A stretch of DNA of 41,634 nucleotides from an uncultured Bacteroidales bacterium (GCA_947167015.1 CAMVGM010000017.1:1-41634); one strand, 5' to 3'. Positions 1 through 11,289 are shown, numbered from the stretch's first letter. The notes: generated by a model not told the origin, from the sequence alone. Program-made: numbers and translations.

Positions 1-13
1 CTGCCGCTTTTCG

Positions 14-52
14 GAAGCCCGGATGACATCAAGTCACCCGGGCTTCTTCGTT
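14..52 (+). terminator. Terminator of an upstream gene outside the window
   Basis: A long hairpin lies at the left edge. The outer arm GAAGCCCGG (14-22) pairs with CCGGGCTTC (38-46), and the inner arm TGAC (24-27) pairs with GTCA (33-36) around a five-base loop. A short T-rich run follows. It ends about 70 bases before atpD and is most simply the intrinsic terminator of whatever lies to the left. Confidence 0.7.
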
Positions 53-62
53 ATACATAGGA

Positions 63-93
63 TTGGCGTTTGGCGGAAAAATTGCTATATTAG
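63..93 (+). promoter_or_regulatory. Candidate atpD operon promoter
   Basis: TTG at 63-65 and TATATTAG at 86-93 are 20 bases apart. This resembles the Bacteroidota -33/-7 pattern (TTG, about 20 bases, TAnnTTTG) with one mismatch in the -7 box. The start codon follows 27 bases later, giving a short leader. It is the only plausible promoter between the upstream hairpin and atpD. Confidence 0.4.
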
Positions 94-1644
<1,551 letters not shown>

Positions 1645-1647
1645 GAC

Positions 1648-1899
1648 ATGAAAGACAAGAACCTGACCATACGCATCCTCACGCCCGAGGGAACCCTGTT
1701 CGAAGGAACGGCGCAGGCCGTCTTCCTTCCGGGCCTGGTGAGTCCCTTCGAGGTGCTGCCCGGCCACGCGCCCATCATTTCCGCGCTCAGCGCGGGGGAG
1801 GTCCGCGTGGTGGCGCAGGAGGAGCGGCGTTTCGCCGTCGGCGGCGGTGTGGTGCGGGTCCTGGACAATGAAATCACGGTGTGCGCGGAAACGGCATGA
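1648..1899 (+). CDS. atpC: F1Fo ATP synthase subunit epsilon, short form
   Basis: Part of the central stalk joining gamma to the c-ring. The 83-residue product has only the N-terminal beta-sandwich, with TPEGTLFEG near the start and LPGHAPIISALSAGEVRV in the middle. The C-terminal two-helix hairpin present in the roughly 130-residue proteobacterial and Bacillus proteins, which can lock the rotor, is absent. Short epsilons following beta are known in Bacteroidota, so this is probably the normal form for the lineage and not a truncation. The gene starts three bases after the atpD stop and its TGA overlaps the preferred atpB ATG. Confidence 0.93.
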   Translation: MKDKNLTIRILTPEGTLFEGTAQAVFLPGLVSPFEVLPGHAPIISALSAGEVRVVAQEERRFAVGGGVVRVLDNEITVCAETA

Positions 1900-2897
1900 A
1901 ACGGCTCTGGCTCATATTGTTCCTGCTCCTGCCCGTGCTTCCGGTACGGGCGGCGGGGGACCTGGACATGAACGCCTACCTCTTCGGCCATGTCGGTGAC
2001 GCCTACGAATGGCACATCACCACCATCAACGAGAAGGAGATCGTCATTCCGCTGCCCTGCATCGTCATCGAGAACGGCATCCACGTCTTCACCCTGCACC
2101 ATGCCGCTGAGAACGGCTATGCGCTCAACGCGGACGGCAAGCTCGTGAATGCGGCCACCGGGATGCGTCCGATCGACATTTCCATCACCAAGAACGTCGC
2201 GGGGCTGATCTTCGACAGCATCCTGCTGTGCGTGCTGATCCTGCTCTGCGCCCGCTGGTACAAGCGCCACGACGTGCTGAAGGAGAAGCCGACGGGGATC
2301 GCCGCCCTGTTCGAGCCGCTGATCGTGATGATCGAGCAGGACGTGATCAAGGACGCCGTGGGGCCGGAATACAAACGTTTCTCGCCCTACCTGCTGACCG
2401 CCTTCTTCTTCATCCTGATCAACAACCTGATGGGCATCTTCCCGGTTTTCCCGGGCGGGGCCAACATCACGGGCAACATCGCCGTGACGGGCGTCCTGGC
2501 CGTGTTCACCTTCCTGATGGTCAACCTCTTCGGTGACAAGCACTACTGGAAGGACATCCTCTGGCCGGACGTGCCGATCTTCCTGAAAGCCATCCCCATC
2601 ATGCCGGTCATCGAGATCCTGGGCATGTTCACCAAGCCTTTTTCCCTGATGATCCGACTCTTCGCGAACATGCTCGCGGGGCACATCATGCTCCTGAGCG
2701 TGATCGCCCTGATCTTCCTCTCCGCGGCCATGGGCCCCGTGCTGAACGGCTCCCTGACCGTCATCGCCGCGCTCTTCGGCGTCTTTCTGGACTGCCTGGA
2801 ACTGCTCGTCGCCTTCCTGCAGGCATACGTATTCACGATGCTCTCGTCCGTTTTCATCGGCCTGGCGCATCAGAAACCCGCACACGAAACCAACTAA
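1896..2897 (+). CDS. atpB: F1Fo ATP synthase subunit a, with N-terminal signal-like extension
   Basis: Membrane stator subunit that forms the proton half-channels against the c-ring. A GTG at 1881 could open the frame, but ATG at 1896 overlaps the atpC stop as ATGA and places a clean signal-like hydrophobic stretch (MKRLWLILFLLLPVLPVRA) at the N terminus, so 1896 is preferred (333 residues). About 90 polar residues follow before the first typical membrane helix, longer than in the E. coli protein and in keeping with Bacteroidota subunit a. The essential channel arginine is Arg254 in SLMIRLFANMLAGH. Several membrane helices fill the C-terminal two thirds. Confidence 0.96.
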   Translation: MKRLWLILFLLLPVLPVRAAGDLDMNAYLFGHVGDAYEWHITTINEKEIVIPLPCIVIENGIHVFTLHHAAENGYALNADGKLVNAATGMRPIDISITKNVAGLIFDSILLCVLILLCARWYKRHDVLKEKPTGIAALFEPLIVMIEQDVIKDAVGPEYKRFSPYLLTAFFFILINNLMGIFPVFPGGANITGNIAVTGVLAVFTFLMVNLFGDKHYWKDILWPDVPIFLKAIPIMPVIEILGMFTKPFSLMIRLFANMLAGHIMLLSVIALIFLSAAMGPVLNGSLTVIAALFGVFLDCLELLVAFLQAYVFTMLSSVFIGLAHQKPAHETN

Positions 2898-2910
2898 AAC
2901 CCATAATATC

Positions 2911-3156
2911 ATGTTAGGAACTCTTCTTGAAGCAGCTGCGCTCGCCAAATTCGGCGGCGCCATCGGAGCCGGCATCGTGGCCATCGCGGCCGCATTCGGT
3001 ATCGGCAAACTCGCCCAGTCCACGATGGAGGCCTCGGCGCGCCAGCCGGAGATCGCCGGCGGCCTGCGGACCACGGCCATCATCATCGGCGCCCTCATCG
3101 AAGGCGTCTGCCTCTTCGGCGTGCTTGTCTGTCTGCTCGCAGTTACCCAGTCGTAA
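2911..3156 (+). CDS. atpE: F1Fo ATP synthase subunit c
   Basis: Proteolipid of the rotor ring. The 81-residue protein is a two-helix hairpin: a glycine-rich first helix (about 15-35), a polar loop with ARQPE (43-47), and a second helix carrying the ion-binding carboxylate Glu64 in ALIEGVCLFG. The polar partners that mark sodium-binding c subunits (a glutamine in helix 1, Ser or Thr after the glutamate) are not visible, so proton coupling is the simpler reading. The gene sits between atpB and atpF with short spacers of 13 and 6 bases. Confidence 0.97.
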   Translation: MLGTLLEAAALAKFGGAIGAGIVAIAAAFGIGKLAQSTMEASARQPEIAGGLRTTAIIIGALIEGVCLFGVLVCLLAVTQS

Positions 3157-3162
3157 AGCCGT

Positions 3163-3669
3163 ATGTCGCTGATTACACCGGATTTCGGTCTCCTCTTCTG
3201 GATGGTCGTCATCTTCGGCCTGGTGTTTTTCATCCTGGCGAAGTTCGGCTTTCCCATCATCACGAATGCCGTGCAGAAGCGCTCCGACCACATCGCCGAC
3301 TCGCTCAAGGCCGCGGATGAGGCCCAGGCGCGCCTGGCAGGCATGGCCGAGGAGCACGCACGCATGATCGAGGAGACCCGTCTGGAGCAGAGCCGCATCC
3401 TGAAGGAGGCTTCCCAGGCCCGCGAGAGCATCATCGCGCAGGCGAAGGAGGAAGCCGCCGCGGAAGCGGCCAAACTGCTCGAGCATGCCAAGGTGGAGAT
3501 CGCCGCGGAGCACGAAAGTGCCATCCGCGACATCCGCCGGCAGGTGGCGATGATTTCGGTGGAAGTGGCGGAAAAGATCGTACGCAAGGAACTCGACGCC
3601 GGCAGCGGGCAGCAGGACCTCCTGGACCGTCTGGTCGAGGAGGCGTCGCAGGCCCAGATCCCCAATTGA
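3163..3669 (+). CDS. atpF: F1Fo ATP synthase subunit b
   Basis: Peripheral stalk subunit that ties subunit a to the F1 head. The 168-residue protein has one N-terminal membrane helix (about 8-28), then a long, highly charged helical stretch rich in Ala, Glu, Lys and Arg, as expected for the dimeric stalk. The ATG at 3163 follows the atpE stop by six bases and gives the usual short N-terminal segment before the helix. Conservation in this family is low; the call rests on topology, length and position between atpE and atpH. Confidence 0.95.
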   Translation: MSLITPDFGLLFWMVVIFGLVFFILAKFGFPIITNAVQKRSDHIADSLKAADEAQARLAGMAEEHARMIEETRLEQSRILKEASQARESIIAQAKEEAAAEAAKLLEHAKVEIAAEHESAIRDIRRQVAMISVEVAEKIVRKELDAGSGQQDLLDRLVEEASQAQIPN

Positions 3670-3675
3670 CGACGG

Positions 3676-4151
3676 ATGAACACGGGAATCATATCCTCAC
3701 GCTATGCCACCGCCCTGCTCCGCTACACGCAGGAGACGGGTGGCGGGGAGCGGGTGTGCGCCCAGGTACAACGCCTGCTCGAACACCCCGAGGAGAAGCC
3801 CGCCCGGCTCGAACCCGAGCTGGAACGCTTCGTCCGCCTGCTGGTGAAGAACGGCCGGCTGGAAGACGTGCGTTTCATCTTTCGCTCATTTCTGACGATG
3901 TATTACCGTTCCCGGGGTATCCTGGTGGCCCGTCTGACCACCGTCGTGCCCGCCCGGGAGCTGGAGGACAAACTCCGGACGATGCTGGAAAAGAAGTTCG
4001 GCAGCAAGGTGCTGGTCGAAAGCCGGGTGGATCCCGACCTGGTGGGCGGTTTCACGCTCGAGGTGGGGGATTACCTGCTTGACGCGAGCGTCCGCCGCCA
4101 GATCGAAACCATCCGCCGGCAATTCGTCATCCAAAACAACAGAATCGTATA

Positions 4152-4152
<1 letters not shown>
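3676..4152 (+). CDS. atpH: F1Fo ATP synthase subunit delta
   Basis: Caps the F1 head and joins it to the b stalk (OSCP/delta family). The 158-residue protein opens with [11 protein letters not shown], a typical delta start, and ends with the family signature [20 protein letters not shown]. It is somewhat shorter than the usual 175-180 residues, with compact linkers in the middle. The gene starts six bases after atpF, and its TAA shares one base with the atpA ATG (TAATG at 4150-4154), implying translational coupling. Confidence 0.94.
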
Positions 4153-5744
<1,592 letters not shown>

Positions 5745-5757
5745 AAAGGAAATCGCG

Positions 5758-6672
5758 GTGGCTTCGCTTCGGGAGACAAAAGACAGGATCGGGTCGGTCC
5801 GCAGTACGCTGAAGATTACTTCGGCGATGAAGCTCGTGGCGTCTGCGAAGCTGCGCAAGGCGCAGAAGGCCATCGAGGGGATGCGGCCGTACGAACGTAC
5901 GCTCGCTGAAATCCTGGCGGCTGTTGGTCCTGTACGGCCCGCCGCAGCCGCCGACGGCTCAGCAGCAAATTATTTTTCGTACAGTAGCTCGAAAAACCAA
6001 TTTGCTGCCTCGCTCGCAACGCCCGCGCCTGCTGCGGCGGGGGAGGGCGGGAAGACCGTTGTCGTTGCGATTGCTTCGAATTCGTCTCTGTGCGGGGCGT
6101 TTAATGCGAATGTGGTGCGGAAGGCGCTGGAGACGATCCGTGCCTGCGAGGGCGAGGTGGAGGTGATTCCGGTCGGCCGCAAGATGGCGGAAGCCCTGCG
6201 CCGGGCCGGATACGCCCAGGCGGGCGATTTCAATGACGTCATCGGTCATCCGTCTTATGAGAAATCCGCCGGGCTGGCCCGCTCCCTGTCGGAGCGTTAC
6301 CTGGCCGGGGAGCTTTCCCGCGTGGTGCTGGTGTACAACCGTTTCATCTCTTCCGCCCGGCAGGAACCGGTGGCAGAGGTTTATCTGCCGTTCGGGATTC
6401 CCGATCAGGTCGGGGATGATAATGACTTTATCATCGAACCGGATGCGGAGGCGTTGCTCGCCACCCTGCTGCCGCAGGTGATGATGCTGAAGTTCCACGC
6501 CGCCGTGCTGGATTCCGCCGCGGCGGAGCACGCCGCCCGGACCATCGCGATGCAGACCGCGAGTGACAATGCCGAGGAACTGCTCGGCGAACTCACCCTC
6601 GAATACAACAAGGGCCGTCAGCAGAAGATTACCGCCGAGATCTTGGATCTCCTCGGCGGCGCAGCCCAGTAG
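5758..6672 (+). CDS. atpG: F1Fo ATP synthase subunit gamma, with in-frame palindrome insert
   Basis: Rotor shaft of F1. The frame opens with GTG at 5758, preceded by a purine-rich AAAAAGGA, and gives the standard N terminus MASLRETKDRI with TSAMKLVASAKLRKAQ; the C terminus has the matching long helix ending EILDLLGGA. The motif SNSSLCGAFN follows an unusually long, low-complexity loop (about residues 55-100). Inside that loop, residues 69-84 are encoded by a 47-base imperfect palindrome that is much richer in A and T than its surroundings. Compared with my recollection of Bacteroides gamma proteins, the loop is about 20 residues longer. The frame stays open, so the subunit is probably functional. 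Its stop lies three bases before the end of the convergent protease gene. Confidence 0.95.
   Translation: MASLRETKDRIGSVRSTLKITSAMKLVASAKLRKAQKAIEGMRPYERTLAEILAAVGPVRPAAAADGSAANYFSYSSSKNQFAASLATPAPAAAGEGGKTVVVAIASNSSLCGAFNANVVRKALETIRACEGEVEVIPVGRKMAEALRRAGYAQAGDFNDVIGHPSYEKSAGLARSLSERYLAGELSRVVLVYNRFISSARQEPVAEVYLPFGIPDQVGDDNDFIIEPDAEALLATLLPQVMMLKFHAAVLDSAAAEHAARTIAMQTASDNAEELLGELTLEYNKGRQQKITAEILDLLGGAAQ
5962..6008 (+). repeat. Imperfect palindrome within atpG
   Basis: The left arm is GCAGCAAATT (5962-5971), one A, then TTTTTCG (5973-5979). After a 10-base spacer, the right arm is CGAAAAA (5990-5996), CC, then AATTTGCTGC (5999-6008). Seventeen positions pair with one small asymmetric internal loop. 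A further GC-rich pair, CCGCCGCAG (5939-5947) and CTGCGGCGG (6032-6040), flanks it less regularly. It is translated in frame as part of gamma. No second copy was noticed in this window. Confidence 0.75.
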
Positions 6673-6675
6673 GCT

Positions 6676-8919
6676 TTACTTTTTTACAATGGTATAGCGC
6701 CTGTCCCCGACAAGCAGGGAATAGGTGCCGCCGGGCTGGTTCCGCAGGTCGATGGCGAGCGGCTCGAACGGGCCCGCAGAGGCGCCGTTGGCGGACCAGA
6801 TCTTGGCTCCGGCCAGGTTGTACAGCGTGATGTCGAGGGTCTTGTCCTGGCTGGGACGGATGTAGAGATAGTCTGTCACCGGGTTGGGATAGACGTCCAG
6901 GTCCTGGTAGGCGTTGCGCCCCAGGAGCAGGAAGGTCGACGAAGCGCTGGCACGGCGGGCATCGTAGGCGGTGACCGTCACCTCTCCAAGGCCGTATTCG
7001 GCAGGCGAAAGGGAGAGCGTACTCCCGGAAACGGACGGCACGGCGACTTCTTCTCCCGAAATCACCACGCGGTAAGCAAGCGTCTCGCCGTCCGGGTCGC
7101 TGAAATAGTCGTCCAGGTTGAAACTGAGCGGGGCGTTGGAGGCCACGTTGATGATCTGGTCGCCGAAGCGTGCGATACGCGTCGGGGCGTGGTTCTCCAG
7201 GATGGTGAAGGGAACGTCCTGGCTGGCGGTGTTGCCGACGCGGATCGTGGCGAGGTAGTCGCCCGGATCGGCCTGGAGGGCGTTGATCTTCATACGCACC
7301 TGGTTGGCGCTGCAGTCGGAGGTCAGGCCCGGGCAGTCGCTGTCCACGCTGACCTGCAGCCGCGCTTTCTCGTTCCCGATGATGGTCCAGTCCAGGGTGA
7401 CGCTTTCGTGTGACTTGAAGCGGTAGTCGCCGGTGTAGTCGGTGCTGAAGCGGATCTCGTCGGGATCTCCTCCGGACTTGTAGGTGAAGGCGCCGTAGGC
7501 GTCCAGCATCCCGCCGCCGACCGTGCGGCCGGAAGGCATCCTGATGACGCCCTGCCGGGCGCCGCCCAGCAGCATTTCCAGCAGGTCCTCGTTGGTGAAG
7601 CCTGGCCCGCCGAAGTGCGAGACCAGCAGGGCGGCCACGCCGGATACGTGCGGACAGGCCATCGAGGTGCCGGTAAAATAGATGTACGGATCGCTGGCGC
7701 CGGTGCTGGCGATCCCTTCCTCGTAGTAATCATCGGAGTCCGAGCCGCCCGGGGCGAGGATGTCCACCCAGGGGCCGTAGTTGGAGTATTCGGCCATCCT
7801 GCCGTCCGGCTCGAAGGCGCCCACGGCTATCACGCGTTCGTATTCACTCGGCGCGTCATGGGTGAAAGCGTCGTTGCCCGAGGCGAAGAAGACCACGCCG
7901 CCTTTCATCGGCCCCGTCTGCTTGCCGGAAGCGTCCGTGCCCGCGTGGTCGATGAAGTAGTCGATGGCATCCTTGGTCGGGGAGTCGTAGGCGAGGAACT
8001 CCCGCGCGATCCGGGCCGCGTCGCGGTCCGATTCGGCGACATAGCCCCAGCTGTTGTTGGCGATGACGGCGCCGTTGTCCGCCGCCCAGACCAGGGCCTG
8101 CGCGTCTTCGTCGCCGCCGGATTCTTCGTCATCTTCGTCATCCGAGAAGATAACGCAGGACATCAGTCGCACGCCGCCGCGGCCGTCCTTGCCGCCGGCG
8201 ATGCCGCACAGGCCGATCTTGTTGTTGTTGATGGCGCCGATCGTGCCGCCCACGTGCGTGCCGTGGTCGTCGGCGGGAATCTCGTCGGCCTCGTATCCCC
8301 CGACGAAACAGCGGCTGCCCCGCGCTCCGCCCGCCAGGACGACGCCCTTCAGGTCTTCGTGTCCGATCTGGATGCCGCCGTCGATGACGGCCACCACCAC
8401 CTCGCTGCTGCCGGCGGTAAATTCCCGCCAGACCGGTTCGACGTTGATATCGATGCCTTTTTTGAAGTTCCCGTCCAGCGTACCGTCATTGGCATAATGC
8501 CACTGATATTTGGCAAGGGGGTCGTTGAAATAGCTGCGACGGGCCTTGCGGCGCGGGAAAGAGACGGATTCCACGCCCTCGATCGATTCCAGCCCGGCCT
8601 GGGCCCGGGTAAGGGGCACCCCGGTGTCGTAGCGGACGCGGTACCAGCGGTGCAGGCCGGCGGCGCGGTGGCGCGCTTCGAATTCGCCCGCGTCGGGGAA
8701 GACCCGCTCCACGGAAAGGACCCCCAGCGGCGCCGTCTGCCCGAGGAAGCGCTCCGTCCGGAACGTTTCCGCAGCCTGTTCGGTAAGCAGGATCTCCGCC
8801 CGGCCGGGCAGGACCCGGACGTGGTTTTCTTCAACGCGGGGAGAGGGCGTCAGGGACTGCCGGGAACAGCCGGCCAGGACGCACAGGAGAAGTGCGAATG
8901 CGATAAGGGGTCTTTTCAT
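6676..8919 (-). CDS. S8 subtilisin-like serine protease with type IX sorting domain
   Basis: Secreted endopeptidase of 747 residues. The N terminus is a lipoprotein-like signal with lipobox LAGC, then a propeptide-like segment (about 40-135). The catalytic domain holds Asp180 (VIDGG), His219 (DDHGTHVGG) and Ser419 (GTSMACPHVSG). A cadherin-like beta domain follows (about 575-665), and the last 80 residues match a type A type IX secretion C-terminal domain: VYPNPVTDYLYI, then ITLYNLAGAKIW, then a final GGTYSLLV and KK. A lipobox together with a type IX sorting domain is unusual; either the Cys is not lipidated or the protein is handled in an atypical way. It is last in a three-gene operon, its ATG overlapping the S41 stop as ATGA. 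Confidence 0.92.
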   Translation of the reverse strand: MKRPLIAFALLLCVLAGCSRQSLTPSPRVEENHVRVLPGRAEILLTEQAAETFRTERFLGQTAPLGVLSVERVFPDAGEFEARHRAAGLHRWYRVRYDTGVPLTRAQAGLESIEGVESVSFPRRKARRSYFNDPLAKYQWHYANDGTLDGNFKKGIDINVEPVWREFTAGSSEVVVAVIDGGIQIGHEDLKGVVLAGGARGSRCFVGGYEADEIPADDHGTHVGGTIGAINNNKIGLCGIAGGKDGRGGVRLMSCVIFSDDEDDEESGGDEDAQALVWAADNGAVIANNSWGYVAESDRDAARIAREFLAYDSPTKDAIDYFIDHAGTDASGKQTGPMKGGVVFFASGNDAFTHDAPSEYERVIAVGAFEPDGRMAEYSNYGPWVDILAPGGSDSDDYYEEGIASTGASDPYIYFTGTSMACPHVSGVAALLVSHFGGPGFTNEDLLEMLLGGARQGVIRMPSGRTVGGGMLDAYGAFTYKSGGDPDEIRFSTDYTGDYRFKSHESVTLDWTIIGNEKARLQVSVDSDCPGLTSDCSANQVRMKINALQADPGDYLATIRVGNTASQDVPFTILENHAPTRIARFGDQIINVASNAPLSFNLDDYFSDPDGETLAYRVVISGEEVAVPSVSGSTLSLSPAEYGLGEVTVTAYDARRASASSTFLLLGRNAYQDLDVYPNPVTDYLYIRPSQDKTLDITLYNLAGAKIWSANGASAGPFEPLAIDLRNQPGGTYSLLVGDRRYTIVKK

Positions 8920-10376
8920 AGCTTGATCATCATGCCAAAACCGGGCCGGAACGGCTCTGCGTCCACCTTTTCCCAGGCCGGGGCCGGGACGGAGCGGGGG
9001 GCGGCCTTCGGGGCGGCCTGGTAGCCGCAGCGGGCGAGGACCGTGGCCAGCATCGTTTCCTGCGGATCGCCGAGCTGGAAGCCGTCCAGCGGGTCGTCGG
9101 ACACTTCGACGTCCGGCGTGAGGCCGTCCGGCATGCAGCGCGTCACCCCGTCCTTGTCGGCGAATCGGCTGTACATCACGTAGATGCCCCAGTTGGCGGT
9201 ATATTCTTTGCCCTCCGCGGCGAATTCCGTTCCCAGTTGGTCGGCATAGTCTACATAGAAGTCCTCCGCAGTGAGCATCAGGCCGCTGCAGTATTTCCCG
9301 TGGGTCTTTTCGCCCAGCAGGGTGACATCCATATAAGGATACAGGTCGCAGAGGATCGCTTCCGACGCGGAGGCGCTGCCGGAAGAGACGATGGCGTACA
9401 GCCTGTCCAGGCCGGGATTGGCGTCCTTCGTGCTGAAGGAATAGGTCTTGTTGCCGGCCTTGAAATTGAACTCCGTCTGGAAATAGGTATTCGTATCCTC
9501 TTCTCTCGAGGCGAAGTACTCCGTCAGCGCCTCGTTGAAAACTTCGGTGGAGAGGACCGCCCCGGAATTCACCACTTCCGGCGGTGCGATCATCGAAGCC
9601 AGGAACTGTTCGGCCACGGAGAAACCGCCGCCGTTGTAGCGCAGGTCCAGGATGAGCTCGCTCACGCCCGCCTCCTTGAAGGCGGTGCAGGCCTCGATCA
9701 GTTTCTTGTAGGACTCGATCGTGAAACTGGTATAGACCAGGTATCCGACTTTCTTGCCCTTGCAGTCGAACACCTTGTCCAGCAGGACGGGGTCTTCGTA
9801 CATCTCCCGGGAGTTCATCGCCAGCGTCCGGCCGTCGTACAGGCCCGCCGAAAGTTTGTCCCCGCCCATCAGTTCGTCATACAAGATGGCGGAATAGTCC
9901 TTCGGCGGGATCGATTTCCCGTTCACCTTGACGATGGCGTCGCCCCGTTTCAGGCCGGCCTGCTCGGCGGGGCCGCCGGGATAAGTATAGGTTACCACGG
10001 CGCACAAGGCGCTGTGGCTGCTGTCCAGGTAGTAGAGCACGAAATCGAAGCCGTAGGTCTTGCCGTTTCCGGACACGCTGCCGTAGAAACTGTCGAAATC
10101 GTCCGTGCATATCGTCCAGCGGTCGATGTCCTTGCCCGAAGCGTCCTTGTAGCGGACCTTCTCTACCTTGGAAATCGGTTCTTCGCTGTCCTTCCAGGCC
10201 TCCAGGTCTTTCCCGACCTCTTTGTTCCAGAGGTAGTAGATCTGCATATAGTTGCGGGCGAAGGTGTTGGCGTACAGGCGGGTTTTCGCTTCTTCCGAGG
10301 GCCCTTCCTGCGGCGGTTTGCTGCAGGCGGTACAGAGGGCAAGAAAGGTCAGGAAAAGTATTTGGAAATTCTTCAT
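8916..10376 (-). CDS. S41 family (C-terminal processing type) peptidase lipoprotein
   Basis: Serine-lysine peptidase of 486 residues. The signal peptide ends in LCTAC, predicting lipidation at Cys18. A charged helical region precedes a PDZ domain (about 120-160, with GPAEQAGLKRGDAIVKVNG). The catalytic domain has LDLRYNGGG, the nucleophile Ser336 in SASASE and the general base Lys361 in GEKTHGK; the 25-residue spacing equals that of E. coli Prc. Related Bacteroidota S41 lipoproteins are thought to degrade peptides or process envelope proteins. It lies between a PorV-like gene (22-base gap) and the type IX-secreted protease (4-base overlap), so a role in maturing that protease is possible, but this is inference. 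Confidence 0.92.
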   Translation of the reverse strand: MKNFQILFLTFLALCTACSKPPQEGPSEEAKTRLYANTFARNYMQIYYLWNKEVGKDLEAWKDSEEPISKVEKVRYKDASGKDIDRWTICTDDFDSFYGSVSGNGKTYGFDFVLYYLDSSHSALCAVVTYTYPGGPAEQAGLKRGDAIVKVNGKSIPPKDYSAILYDELMGGDKLSAGLYDGRTLAMNSREMYEDPVLLDKVFDCKGKKVGYLVYTSFTIESYKKLIEACTAFKEAGVSELILDLRYNGGGFSVAEQFLASMIAPPEVVNSGAVLSTEVFNEALTEYFASREEDTNTYFQTEFNFKAGNKTYSFSTKDANPGLDRLYAIVSSGSASASEAILCDLYPYMDVTLLGEKTHGKYCSGLMLTAEDFYVDYADQLGTEFAAEGKEYTANWGIYVMYSRFADKDGVTRCMPDGLTPDVEVSDDPLDGFQLGDPQETMLATVLARCGYQAAPKAAPRSVPAPAWEKVDAEPFRPGFGMMIKL

Positions 10377-10398
10377 AAGACGAGAAATCTGTGTCCGG

Positions 10399-11289
10399 TC
10401 AGAACGCGAATCCGAGGCTGGCCATCAGGCTGTTTCCGACGGCCTTCGAAGCCGTCAGGAACGCCACGTCCAGATGGACGCCGGCATACTTCAGGCCAAG
10501 GCCCAGGGAGGCGTGGGTCGGGATGGCCTTGACGGCGTCGCCGTAATGGAAGCCGCCGCGCAGGAATACGATGTCCGCGATGCCGTACTCCAGGCCCAGT
10601 CCCGCCATCACCCCTCCGGTGAACAGGTAATCCGCCTCCGCGCTCGCAGTCAAGCCGGCTATGGAGTAGGCGCAGCCGGCACGCACGATGCCCGGCTGGG
10701 AATAATTCCCGTTACCATAATTGACGGCGGAACCGAGGTTGTTCACGGACAGGCCTGCATGGAAGCCGTCTTTCTCAAATTTCAGCGCCAGGTCGGCACC
10801 GAAGGCGGAAGTCTTGGCATCCTCCGCCAGCGAGGAGTTCACGTAATGCAGCGACACGCCCGCGGACAGGCCGTCGGCAAGCTGATAGGCGGCACCCAGT
10901 CCGAAGGCCATTTCCATCGGGGAGAAAGAGCCTCCGGGGCGTCCGGCGGCCGAGACGACCGTATATTCCGGGTAAGCGAAATCCTTGAACCGCAGGCCGA
11001 GGGCCAGTTTGTCCGTTATCCGGTAGTAGCCGGCGGCGGAGATGACATTGACCGCGGCGGCCTGGGGCTGCCAGCGGCCATAACCCGCGGACACGTCCAT
11101 CGCAGGACCGCCAAGGGCGGTAGCCGCGACGTTGTTCTCCAGCGCATAGGCGTCCGCCGTGCGGGCGATGCCGGTCCCCGCCAACGCCGCGCTGGCGGGA
11201 TCGGGGCTGATATTCAGGAAGGCGACCCCCTGCGCCTGCAGGGAAAGACCGGCGGCCGCCGCAAGGATGACTGAAAGGAGTTTTTTCAT
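10399..11289 (-). CDS. PorV/PorQ-like outer-membrane barrel protein
   Basis: A 296-residue protein with a cleavable signal peptide (ending near LSLQAQ) and an N-terminal stretch FLNISPDPASAALAGTGIA that matches the PorV/PorQ family opening. Repeated amphipathic strands run to a terminal aromatic residue in SLGFAF, as in outer-membrane barrels. PorV (LptO) carries type IX cargo from the translocon to the attachment complex, and PorQ relatives also act in this system. It is first in an operon that ends with a protease bearing a type IX sorting domain, which supports a secretion role. Whether it is a true PorV, a PorQ or a dedicated paralogue cannot be settled from the sequence alone. Confidence 0.75.
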   Translation of the reverse strand: MKKLLSVILAAAAGLSLQAQGVAFLNISPDPASAALAGTGIARTADAYALENNVAATALGGPAMDVSAGYGRWQPQAAAVNVISAAGYYRITDKLALGLRFKDFAYPEYTVVSAAGRPGGSFSPMEMAFGLGAAYQLADGLSAGVSLHYVNSSLAEDAKTSAFGADLALKFEKDGFHAGLSVNNLGSAVNYGNGNYSQPGIVRAGCAYSIAGLTASAEADYLFTGGVMAGLGLEYGIADIVFLRGGFHYGDAVKAIPTHASLGLGLKYAGVHLDVAFLTASKAVGNSLMASLGFAF

